Source: Arcanobacterium wilhelmae (GTDB lineage: Bacteria; Actinomycetota; Actinomycetes; Actinomycetales; Actinomycetaceae). Taken from it: a stretch of DNA of 64,000 bases. The notes beneath the pieces were generated by a model. It had not been told where the DNA came from. It did not search any database and saw nothing but the letters and a program-made list of their open reading frames with translations. The stretch's first letter is position 1. Every line of letters begins with the position of its first letter. The translations under genes were made by a program, and so were the position numbers. The stretch covers positions 682,001-746,000 of the forward strand of contig NZ_CP121247.1 of assembly GCF_029632765.1 (NCBI RefSeq), given 5' to 3'. Positions 9,228 to 16,079 of the stretch are shown in pieces.

Positions 9228-10179
9228 TTTCGAGGTCCTCCACTCTGTGCTCCCAGATCCAGTCAAGCCCTTCAGCGGCTTCATAGCCAAGATACCCTGC
9301 ATCAAAATAACCGCATAAAAGCAGAAGAAGGTCAAGTTCATCGCCGTAAGTGCGCTTCAATTGATGTGCCTTAGCTGCCTCTTCTTTTCGTCTCTTGTTT
9401 GTGTTTGTGAAGTCGCCAGCACTCTTAGCCTCAATAAGTACAGGGAATCCGGACTGGTTTGGTGTATGTGGTTGCACTACGAGGTCAATCGGCATATTTA
9501 TGAGCTTTCCGTCTCGATTTTCTACCGGAACGTTATGGTGCACGGAAAAAGTTCCTGGTGGTAGATCTTTAAGAGAGAGATTCCTGGCGTAACGTTCTTC
9601 TTTGTACCCGCGGGCAGTCAGCCATGCGCGCATGACTGTCAATTGTCTCGCTTCTTGCGCGTTTCTAATGATGGGGTCTGTAACTGCACCGCATCGGCGA
9701 TCGCCCACAACAACTGAGGCAAGCTCAATCTGCTTCTCGGAAGGCGGCGTCTTCGTGGCAACCCATTCAAAAAGAGTGTCGTCTAGAAGCTCCATGATTA
9801 TCGAAATAATCCGCTCTAAATTATCTCGTAAATCCTTGTCAGTCATTCGAGTTGGTAAATCGCCAGCCTCGAGGCTATTGACAAGAGATTTGGGAACATT
9901 GGCGAGACCAACCAATCTGTCCCGAGCTATTGGTGGAGCAGTGACCATGCGGAGAATTCCCATAATCTGCGGGGCATCTATAATGTCTTGCGGGGTTAAC
10001 CTATTCATGTAGGCGGTAGCTTTGAAAAGCTGCTCGACTTCGTCAATCACGGCGGAACGGGAACCTCTATACGCTTCGGGAGCGGCGTCGAGAAACCATT
10101 CGTTGTACATCTTCACCGATCGGTACACGTCCTCCTTCCAAAGATCCACACGATGTCGGTTGATATTTGGTTTACTCAT
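9214..10179 (-). CDS. XamI-family type II restriction endonuclease
   Basis: 321 residues. The N-terminus VDLWKEDVYRSVKMYNEWF and the region through APEAYRGSR fit my memory of the XamI endonuclease family (PF09572). The prototype of that family cuts GTCGAC. A PD-(D/E)xK-like core is visible: IDLVV (about 230) followed by VLIEAKS (about 247-253), which supplies Asp, Glu and Lys. ATG at 10179 has AAGGA upstream. Its start overlaps the preceding 65-residue ORF by four bases (ATGA), and its end overlaps the methyltransferase start. The recognition site is inferred from family, not seen. Confidence 0.82.
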   Translation of the reverse strand: MSKPNINRHRVDLWKEDVYRSVKMYNEWFLDAAPEAYRGSRSAVIDEVEQLFKATAYMNRLTPQDIIDAPQIMGILRMVTAPPIARDRLVGLANVPKSLVNSLEAGDLPTRMTDKDLRDNLERIISIIMELLDDTLFEWVATKTPPSEKQIELASVVVGDRRCGAVTDPIIRNAQEARQLTVMRAWLTARGYKEERYARNLSLKDLPPGTFSVHHNVPVENRDGKLINMPIDLVVQPHTPNQSGFPVLIEAKSAGDFTNTNKRRKEEAAKAHQLKRTYGDELDLLLLLCGYFDAGYLGYEAAEGLDWIWEHRVEDLEIAGL

Positions 10180-10373
10180 AAGAAGTCCTTACCTTTCGCG
10201 GTTATTATCCCGAGAGTGTCACAGTCCTGGTCGCTAGATGAATGCGTTCTTGCGCTTGAGACAGTCTTCCCGGTCGCGTTGATCTTGGTTGGCGTCATAG
10301 ATGATCCGGCGGTGCAGCAATTTCCTGCTTTGACCGAGGCGGTTACTTGTTGCCAGTTTGAACGCATGCTCAT
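10176..10373 (-). CDS. Small uncharacterised 65-residue ORF, coupled on both sides
   Basis: No recognisable domain. It begins MSMRSNWQQV and ends with ITAKGKDFL; the middle is Ser/Thr-rich with three Cys. The case for it being real is positional. Its ATG overlaps the stop of the RloC-like gene by four bases (ATGA), and its own stop overlaps the XamI-like start by four bases (ATGA). If it is not translated, there would be a 190-base untranslated gap in an otherwise gapless operon. It could be a remnant or a small modulator of either toxin-like neighbour. Confidence 0.5.
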   Translation of the reverse strand: MSMRSNWQQVTASVKAGNCCTAGSSMTPTKINATGKTVSSARTHSSSDQDCDTLGIITAKGKDFL

Positions 10374-12670
10374 TTGCTTCTCGCTTCTGCTGGCGCAAAT
10401 TCGACCGCGTGTTGTCCATTCATCATCTTGTAGTGCTGTTCTTGTCCCATGAGGGTGAAGATGAGTTGGAAGATATGGCGTAGTTGGTTGGGGTCGTGGT
10501 CTTCGGCGATGAGGTAGGTGTCGTCCTCGAGTCCGTTCTTGTGGTGGCTTATGCAGGTGAGCATGGACGTGACGAGGTGGTAGTCGGCAAGGTCTTCGAT
10601 TCCTTCGCCGTTCGTGTGGATGAATTTGTCCCGGTTGTCTTTGAGCAGGGTTGTGGTGAGGTCGGCGCTGTCGTAGCCACAGAGTTGGAGAAAGTAGTGC
10701 TCCAAGATCCTGCGGGTGACGTTCAGTACCGTGATGCTAGAAGATGCTTCTTTGTATTCGTTCCATAGCGCTGCGTAGGAGTTGAGGACGGGGGTGTAGT
10801 TTTCCTTTTGGGAGGGGGCGTCTTGCCCGTGACGTACGCACAAATTGACTCTGGATACGTTGTCGGTTTTCTTGATGAGGAAGTAGGAGGCGTAGCGGTA
10901 GTCGTTGAGGTTGGGGTAGGAGACTTCTCTATAGAAGTATGGGTTGTGGGACAGGATGATGATCTGCTTGATGTGGTTGCCGCGTCCGGTGTCGTGGCGG
11001 TAGTCAACGTTGTTTTGACAGATCTTGATGAGTTCTCTGATGTGGGCGGCGACGATGAACATTGCGCCGGAGTCCATGCTTGAGACGGGATCATCGATGA
11101 CCACGATGTTGTTCCGGAGGTATTCTGCCTGCTCCAGGCTTCCTTGGATGAGGAAGTAGAAGTAGAGGAAGGCGATGAAGTTTCGTTCGCCTTCGGATAG
11201 GTTTTCGGCGGTGGTGCCGTCGAGGCGGACTACGCGATAGGCGTTTTTCTTGCCGGGTACATCATCGAGATGGAAGCCTTGGAATCCAGATTCTCGCAGG
11301 ACGGTGTTGATCTGCTCTTTGACGACGCTTGTGTTAACGACTGAACCGAGAAGTTGCTGGATCTGCGTGTCGAGATCCTTAACCGAAGCACGAGCTGACT
11401 TCGCTATTAGCGTGGCTGCGTCAATCTCGTCTGCTAGCTTCTTTGCTTCGTTCCCATAGCTGGTGACAATGTGAGCAAGGTGATCGGCGATATGCTGCCA
11501 TACTCGTTCGGTACAGATCTTGCGTTGCTGTTTTTGGTTTGCGACGACCTTATTGTGAGCCTCGATCGCTTCGTTGGCGTCAGTAATGAGCTGGTTGAGA
11601 TCGTCGATCACACTTGTGGTGTCGTCAAGCTGTAGCTGACTACTGGGTGTTCTCAGTTTATGTTCGATGGTTTCCACGTTGGCTTGTAGCTTCGCCCGCA
11701 GGAGTTCGACGTAGGTGTCGTACTCTTTTGTCTCTAGCTGGGGTGGAGCAGCCGTCATAGTGGTGCTGAGCGGAACATTCCATGCTTGGCGCGCGGCGGC
11801 CTTATACGTGTCGGCGAAGGTCTGTAAGTCTGCGAGCGACTGTTCGTAGGCGTCATCGAAGCACGCGACCAGAGTTTCTGTGAATCCTTCGGGTAGTTCT
11901 TGCTGGCAAAAGGGGCAAGGGTCTCCGTCGCTGGTGGAGAATGTGGCGTTGCCGTGCCTGACCCAGTCAGCAGCGTTGATGGTGTCGATGAATCTGGCGA
12001 AGTCTGTGTTAGCCGTGTTGACGATCGCCGCGCCCATGAGGCGATCATCGGGGGGCTGAATGTCGACGAGGTCGAGGAGCGGGTGGGTCGTTGCTTGCTT
12101 GTCGAAGGCCGCAGTGTAGAGCGCTTCTAGTTCGCTCAGGTCTTGTTCCTTCGGATCGGCTGTGGTGAGTACGGCTTCGGCGAAGGTTCGTTTCTGCTTT
12201 CGACCGTGTTGGGTTTCAGAAAACTGGTCGCGGAGGTCTTTTGACTTTTCCCAGCACTCGTCGTGAAAGTTTGCCGTTAGTTGTTCGAGCTGTGCTTGTT
12301 TCGCGGAGGCTTCGTCTTCGTGATGCTTGGCAACGCGAGTGTGTTCATCGCGGTCTTGGCGGAGGATGGCGAGTTTCTTCTCTGCCTCGATATTGGCTTT
12401 GCCGAGGGTGAAGACGCCGTTGAGTGATTCGTAGGTGGAGAAATTCTCATCAACGAATCCGCGATCGTAGACCATGACTGAGTAGTCGTCTGCATCAACA
12501 TTCGTGTCCCAGGTCAGGCCGTGTCCTAAGCCTAGGGTGCGTGCGATTGTTGATTTACCTGCTCCGTTTCGGCCGAAGAAGAAATTGAGGTAACTCAAGT
12601 CAACGGTGCAATCCGTGAAGGTAGCTGAGTTGACCCTGATTTGCCTAATCGGGCCTCGCATCTTATCCAA
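10370..12670 (-). CDS. RloC/PrrC-like AAA_13 ATPase with zinc hook, putative tRNA anticodon nuclease
   Basis: About 766-776 residues. Counted from GTG 12700: Walker A GRNGAGKST (43-51), coiled coil, zinc-hook CPFC (262-265) in the middle, second coiled coil, ABC signature LSEGERNF (501-508), Walker B VVIDDPVSSMD (533-543) and H-loop SHNP (584-587). This is the Rad50-like layout of RloC. The C-terminal domain has RRILE (663-667) and IH (694-695). Their spacing, Arg-x3-Glu then His 28 residues on, matches the PrrC/RloC anticodon-nuclease triad (Arg320, Glu324, His356 in PrrC). Start candidates: TTG 12670 (behind AGGAG, preferred), ATG 12661 and GTG 12700. Members of the family act as a suicide or second-line phage defence; here nuclease activity is inferred. 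Confidence 0.8.
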   Translation of the reverse strand: MDKMRGPIRQIRVNSATFTDCTVDLSYLNFFFGRNGAGKSTIARTLGLGHGLTWDTNVDADDYSVMVYDRGFVDENFSTYESLNGVFTLGKANIEAEKKLAILRQDRDEHTRVAKHHEDEASAKQAQLEQLTANFHDECWEKSKDLRDQFSETQHGRKQKRTFAEAVLTTADPKEQDLSELEALYTAAFDKQATTHPLLDLVDIQPPDDRLMGAAIVNTANTDFARFIDTINAADWVRHGNATFSTSDGDPCPFCQQELPEGFTETLVACFDDAYEQSLADLQTFADTYKAAARQAWNVPLSTTMTAAPPQLETKEYDTYVELLRAKLQANVETIEHKLRTPSSQLQLDDTTSVIDDLNQLITDANEAIEAHNKVVANQKQQRKICTERVWQHIADHLAHIVTSYGNEAKKLADEIDAATLIAKSARASVKDLDTQIQQLLGSVVNTSVVKEQINTVLRESGFQGFHLDDVPGKKNAYRVVRLDGTTAENLSEGERNFIAFLYFYFLIQGSLEQAEYLRNNIVVIDDPVSSMDSGAMFIVAAHIRELIKICQNNVDYRHDTGRGNHIKQIIILSHNPYFYREVSYPNLNDYRYASYFLIKKTDNVSRVNLCVRHGQDAPSQKENYTPVLNSYAALWNEYKEASSSITVLNVTRRILEHYFLQLCGYDSADLTTTLLKDNRDKFIHTNGEGIEDLADYHLVTSMLTCISHHKNGLEDDTYLIAEDHDPNQLRHIFQLIFTLMGQEQHYKMMNGQHAVEFAPAEARSK

Positions 12671-12869
12671 CGGTGTTCTCCTGATCGAGTTTTCCTTCAC
12701 GAAGCCACTGGTCGACTTCCGAGAGCTTGTATTTGTACATTTTCCCGGCCTTGTATGCGGGTAGGCGTCCTTCTTTTGTCCAGTTACGCACGGTGTCCTT
12801 GCTGACGCTCAGATGGGTTGCTACGTCGTCAAGGTTGACCCAGTTTTCTATTTCGCTTCCTGTGTTCAT
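12663..12869 (-). CDS. Excisionase/MerR-type helix-turn-helix DNA-binding protein
   Basis: 68 residues. NLDDVATHLSVSKDTVRNW is a winged HTH recognition segment, and GRLPAYKAGKMYKYKLSEVDQWL completes the excisionase-family HTH_17 fold. ATG at 12869 follows GGAGG and overlaps the previous stop (ATGA). Either a recombination directionality factor left from an integrated element or, more likely given the operon position, a regulator of the operon that could bind the 9-nt repeats at 14449-14498. Confidence 0.85.
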   Translation of the reverse strand: MNTGSEIENWVNLDDVATHLSVSKDTVRNWTKEGRLPAYKAGKMYKYKLSEVDQWLREGKLDQENTVG

Positions 12870-13513
12870 GGCTGGCCTCCGATCAGGGTTGGCATGAGGA
12901 CGCTAATTCCGGCCTGCGCGAGTTCGTGAACAAGATCCACGTTCTTGACTGCCCAGTGAGTACGGTTGAGCTCATTGAATTTGTCGTTGCCACATAGGTC
13001 GAGTTCTTCAAGCAGCTCGTTGAGTCGTTGCTGCGGGATCGCTGTTAAAGGTGCATATCCGATTTTTATCCCGCGTACACCGTTGCGGATGTTCGTGATT
13101 GCTGCAAAGTAAGCAACCTGGTCATTGCTGGCCCTGCCGAATTCGTCGTTCTCGTTCATGATGAGGGCAGGGTAGGTTTTCAGTGTCTCAATCGCATCTT
13201 TGTCGAGTTTCTTTAACTCCTCACGATTTGTGGGGCACATGCTTTCAGTCAAGGCACGCTGAGGATCCATAGGGACCGATCGGGCGTTCGGGTCAAAATC
13301 TGGGGTCACGATCAGCTGGTAATAGTCACAACTGAGGGCGACCGGAGTAGCAGGGGCGCCAGCAGTCCCGACAGGTGTTTGCAACATGATGTGGATAGGT
13401 GCGTTGACGGTACCTGCGTGAGCGATCTGAACACCATTTGCCCCGAGTTGATTGAGAACCATCGCATTGGGTGGCGAGGCCGGTTCTGCTGGGACGATTT
13501 GTCCATCTGACAT
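12866..13513 (-). CDS. Uncharacterised island protein B with N-terminal NQxGAN...QI motif
   Basis: 215 residues; I do not recognise a named domain. Residues about 20-38 read NQLGANGVQIAHAGTVN, nearly the same as the C-terminal tail of the preceding gene product. The rest looks globular and mixed alpha/beta: a YYQLIV strand, ALTESMCPTNREEL, an acidic centre, and a C-terminal half containing ELNRTHWAVKNVDLVHELAQAG. No signal peptide or membrane segment. ATG at 13513 sits behind a G-rich ribosome site and overlaps the previous stop (TGATG); GTG at 13516 is the alternative. Confidence 0.75.
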   Translation of the reverse strand: MSDGQIVPAEPASPPNAMVLNQLGANGVQIAHAGTVNAPIHIMLQTPVGTAGAPATPVALSCDYYQLIVTPDFDPNARSVPMDPQRALTESMCPTNREELKKLDKDAIETLKTYPALIMNENDEFGRASNDQVAYFAAITNIRNGVRGIKIGYAPLTAIPQQRLNELLEELDLCGNDKFNELNRTHWAVKNVDLVHELAQAGISVLMPTLIGGQP

Positions 13514-14427
13514 CACAACCCCCTGCCAATGTTAAGGGTGCCCACTGAACCAATCTGCTGACTGTTCGCCCCGTACTGGTTAAACACGACGTGCGGTGTT
13601 ACTGCATGGGCCTTCTCGAAATTGCGATCGGCTGAGGCATCACTGTCATCATTAGCCTGATCGTCGTCGACTATTTCAGCTTCGATAATCTCGTCATCCC
13701 CCGAAATGCGAGGTTGCGCCTGTTCGGTGGGGTCTTCGTCGTAGCGGGTGATGGCAGGTGTCCAACTCCCGTCGAAGTTGAATGCCTTCATATCGAATTT
13801 TCGTGTCGCGTTTGGTGCAGAGGTGGCAAGGTGCCATCTGTCAAAAGTGCTCTGGCCTGATGTGTTGCGCACCGTCGGATCCGAGACATATTTCCAAACC
13901 CCGAGGATGAGGGACTCGAGGCATATTTCCCTGGCGTCTCCAAGCTGGGCTTTGGTGCGGTGCGAGCCGTCGGGCAAGAGCTCGACTTCTTGAGTGTCAG
14001 TGATGGTGGCGTCGCGGTTGATGAGCGTTCCGAGCATCTGGACAAGGCGTAGCCCCTTGGAATCTACGTCGATGAAGCGGTCAACGAAGTCTCTCGTTCT
14101 GGCCAAAGCCTGGGGGAGATTGTTATCAATCAGATCGTTGAATTCGTGCGCAAACTCTTCCCCGCCTACTGGCATATAGGTGGTGTTCCCATCATTTTTG
14201 CAGTTGCGTAGTCCACTCGTGTTCTGGCTGAACGTGCTACCGGCTGATGGTGGCTGAAAGCTTGGGCTCACGATGCGGATGAGCCCGGCAAGGATTTCTG
14301 GATTACTGAGCCCGTCGGCTTTACCGGCGAGGGTGTCGCGAGCCTTTTTTCGAAGAGGAAGTGCTTCTTGGAGCAGCACGAAAAAGGTGCCCGCTGTTAG
14401 GCGATCACTACTTTCCCGCGTTCCCAT
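13513..14427 (-). CDS. Uncharacterised island protein A, first gene of the defence-like operon
   Basis: 304 residues, no named domain recognised. A mostly helical N-terminal region (about 1-215) contains FAHEFNDLIDNNLPQAL, RDFVDRFIDVDSKGL and ICLESLILGVWKYV. An acidic, low-complexity linker (about 240-280, rich in Asp/Glu) and a short C-terminal tail NQYGANSQQIGSVGTLN follow. That tail recurs in protein B. QIG-type tails of this kind occur, from memory, at the ends of various bacterial conflict proteins, where they may mediate assembly. ATG at 14427 with GAGG close upstream. The promoter region carries tandem 9-nt repeats. Confidence 0.75.
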   Translation of the reverse strand: MGTRESSDRLTAGTFFVLLQEALPLRKKARDTLAGKADGLSNPEILAGLIRIVSPSFQPPSAGSTFSQNTSGLRNCKNDGNTTYMPVGGEEFAHEFNDLIDNNLPQALARTRDFVDRFIDVDSKGLRLVQMLGTLINRDATITDTQEVELLPDGSHRTKAQLGDAREICLESLILGVWKYVSDPTVRNTSGQSTFDRWHLATSAPNATRKFDMKAFNFDGSWTPAITRYDEDPTEQAQPRISGDDEIIEAEIVDDDQANDDSDASADRNFEKAHAVTPHVVFNQYGANSQQIGSVGTLNIGRGL

Positions 14428-14448
14428 GATCCTCGATTCCGAAATTAC

Positions 14449-14498
14449 AAACCTTATGAACCTTAAGAACCTTGGTAACCCTGGTGTCCGAACCTTGC
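14449..14498. promoter_or_regulatory. 9-nt tandem repeats upstream of the island operon
   Basis: On the plus strand: AAACCTTAT, GAACCTTAA, GAACCTTGG and TAACCCTGG lie end to end (14449-14484), then GAACCTTGC after five bases. They begin about 20 bases from the start codon of protein A. A 9-bp phase is unusual for a helical repeat and suggests a protein-filament or multi-site operator. The HTH protein of the operon is the obvious candidate ligand. Confidence 0.6.
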
Positions 14499-14501
14499 GA
14501 A

Positions 14502-14521
14502 CTCCACGTTAGAAAGTGGAG
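14502..14521. promoter_or_regulatory. Inverted repeat CTCCAC-N8-GTGGAG
   Basis: Perfect 6-bp arms separated by eight bases, adjacent to the 9-nt repeats in the promoter region of the operon. It could be part of an operator or a small hairpin. Confidence 0.4.
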
Positions 14522-14815
14522 ATGCAAGAAGCGACTCCACCGCATCGGCTCCGAACGAGTGGACTGGTTCCCATCAATTCCTAGAAAATCACTCTACTTC
14601 GTTACCGGCATCGGCGCAGTGGCGACGCGTCTCGTGTCTCTGGCCAGGCTCTGATCAAGCCTGTCCTCCAGTTGGCAACTGGGAGACGCGTTCGAGACGC
14701 ACCTGGCGGGCAGCCCCTCATCGGGCTGTCCGCCTCTTTCGTCTCAACCGTGATCCTCCAGTAGCCAACGCAAGTTCTCGAATGGGTCTCCCTTCATTTC
14801 TGAAGGAAGATTCAA
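14522..14815. other. Gene-free spacer between island operon and phage module
   Basis: No coding region is seen. It contains a 9-bp inverted repeat ACGCGTCTC (14625-14633) / GAGACGCGT (14683-14691), with a further GAGACGC at 14694. A 12-bp GC hairpin at 14705-14734 follows. The divergent arrangement means both promoters must lie here. Confidence 0.6.
14705..14734 (+). terminator. Strong hairpin upstream of the phage-type module
   Basis: A 12-bp stem with one G-U pair (GGCGGGCAGCCC) and a CTCATC loop, followed by TCTTTC. It resembles a terminator or attenuator in the leader of the plus-strand module. Confidence 0.5.
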
Positions 14816-15373
14816 ATGGTTTTCAACAACAAGCGCACCCTCACGGTGCGTTTTGAACGCGAGGATTCGACCGAGCGTTTCCCGTCCTCTAGATACTCCG
14901 TCCAGGTCACCCAAGACGAGGTAGATGTCATGGTCAAGTGTGACTACGTACAGCGTCTAGCTGTAGCTGATGATCCAGCATCGGTGGAGCGTCGTGACCC
15001 GAACGAGATTCTCGAGCAGGAGGTCGCCAGGCCTGAGTACAACGCTGCGAAGTCCCACTTTCGCAACACCACCTACCGAGCCACCACCCCACGGGATGCG
15101 GAAGAGCCAGTGTCGGTGATTGAAGGAGAGCTCACCTCCGACGGCTATCTCGTCAGCGAAGATTCTTCCGATCCGGCTGATGCGTGGGTGGGGGAGATTC
15201 GCATCTGGGACGCGATCAATTCTCTGCCTGAGCGTGACCGAAACGTCCTGGTCGATGTGCGACTCAACGGTTTCACCCAGGCCGAAGTCGCCGCCAAGTA
15301 CGGGGTTACCCAACCGGTGATCTTCAAGATCCTGCGGCGCGCCACCGACGTGTTGAAGGAGAAGTTGTCATGA
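14816..15373 (+). CDS. Phage-type sigma-70 region 4-like HTH protein
   Basis: 185 residues. The C-terminal third holds a sigma-70 region 4 fold: INSLPERDRNVLVDVRLNG, then FTQAEVAAKYGVTQPVIFKI and LRRATDVLKEKL. The N-terminal part is not recognisable. ATG at 14816 follows GAAGGAAG. Such proteins head replication modules of phage-like elements and probably act as a transcription activator or repressor. Confidence 0.75.
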   Translation: MVFNNKRTLTVRFEREDSTERFPSSRYSVQVTQDEVDVMVKCDYVQRLAVADDPASVERRDPNEILEQEVARPEYNAAKSHFRNTTYRATTPRDAEEPVSVIEGELTSDGYLVSEDSSDPADAWVGEIRIWDAINSLPERDRNVLVDVRLNGFTQAEVAAKYGVTQPVIFKILRRATDVLKEKLS

Positions 15374-15440
15374 GGGGTTATAAACAACGGTGCCTGAAAG
15401 CCCTTCTAGTAGCAGGGCATGCCAATCCGGGCTCAACCGT
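15374..15440 (+). promoter_or_regulatory. Structured leader RNA element, copy 1
   Basis: GGGGTTATAAAC, ACGGTG and CTGAA are followed by a hairpin (GCCCT...AGGGC, 15401-15418). A closing pair ACGGT (15387-15391) / ACCGT (15436-15440) encloses it. A second copy at 20450 keeps the sequence blocks and changes the stems compatibly. It lies in the 5' leader of the 73-residue gene at 15469. Confidence 0.65.
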
Positions 15441-15468
15441 CCTGCACATACAGGAAGGGGAGTCTCTA

Positions 15469-15690
15469 ATGAGGCACAAACTACAGGTTCGGATCACCCC
15501 CGATACCGATTCGGTGGTCAAGGTCCGCCAGCTTCGTCTTCGTGAGCGTCTGGCCCGCCGTATCTTCGGCACCAGCGATCGTTTCGCTGTGCTCGTGCCG
15601 GGCGGCAGCGTTGACGAGGTCACGATCATCGAACAGTCCGATGAGTTGATGGCGTTGGCTGACGCGGTCCAGGGCGGTGGTGCGAAGTGA
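15469..15690 (+). CDS. Small phage-module protein, unknown function (73 aa)
   Basis: Begins MRHKLQVRITPDTDSVVKVR and includes a basic stretch LRERLARRIFG, then ends in a short acidic helix. No known domain recognised. ATG at 15469 has AAGGGGAG upstream; the open frame extends back to 15370, but that part is the structured leader. Its stop overlaps the next GTG start (GTGA). Confidence 0.7.
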   Translation: MRHKLQVRITPDTDSVVKVRQLRLRERLARRIFGTSDRFAVLVPGGSVDEVTIIEQSDELMALADAVQGGGAK

Positions 15691-16079
15691 ACATCACCGA
15701 ACTGAACAAAGCGATAGCGGCGTTGAACCAGATCGCAGAGATCGCGACCAGCGCGGCTGGTGTTTTGGAGCAGGCGGGGTGGGAGTCGTTTGAGGATCAT
15801 CATGGGATGAGCGGGGTGCGTCCGATCGCGGCAGCTGAGCTTTCCCACGCCGCCCTCGAGGACGCCTACGAGGACCACATCGAACAGGTATCACTTGATC
15901 CGGTCGTGACTGTGGAGGAAGTCCGCGCCGCCCTCGCAGACTTGTCGAAGGCCGGGTTGACGGCCCAGGCGCGATCCTTGATTGAACAGACCGGGGTATC
16001 GAAGCTCTCCGAGGTGGACCCGGGCAAGTTCGCATGGTTGCTCGAGCAGGCGAAGGTGATTACTGATGCCACCGAATGA
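15687..16079 (+). CDS. Phage-module protein, unknown function (130 aa)
   Basis: Predominantly helical, acidic protein with VTVEEVRAALADLSKAGLTAQARSL, which resembles the short C-terminal helical segment seen in small ssDNA-annealing accessory proteins. I cannot name a family. GTG start at 15687 overlaps the preceding stop, and the gene overlaps the DUF2800 gene by 14 bases. Confidence 0.7.
   Translation: MNITELNKAIAALNQIAEIATSAAGVLEQAGWESFEDHHGMSGVRPIAAAELSHAALEDAYEDHIEQVSLDPVVTVEEVRAALADLSKAGLTAQARSLIEQTGVSKLSEVDPGKFAWLLEQAKVITDATE

Noticed and set aside
14600..14740. tRNA or tRNA fragment in the spacer
   Set aside because: The stems do not form a cloverleaf and there is no T-loop consensus.
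15370..15468. N-terminal extension of the 73-residue phage protein
   Set aside because: This stretch is the conserved RNA element, and a ribosome site directly precedes the ATG at 15469.
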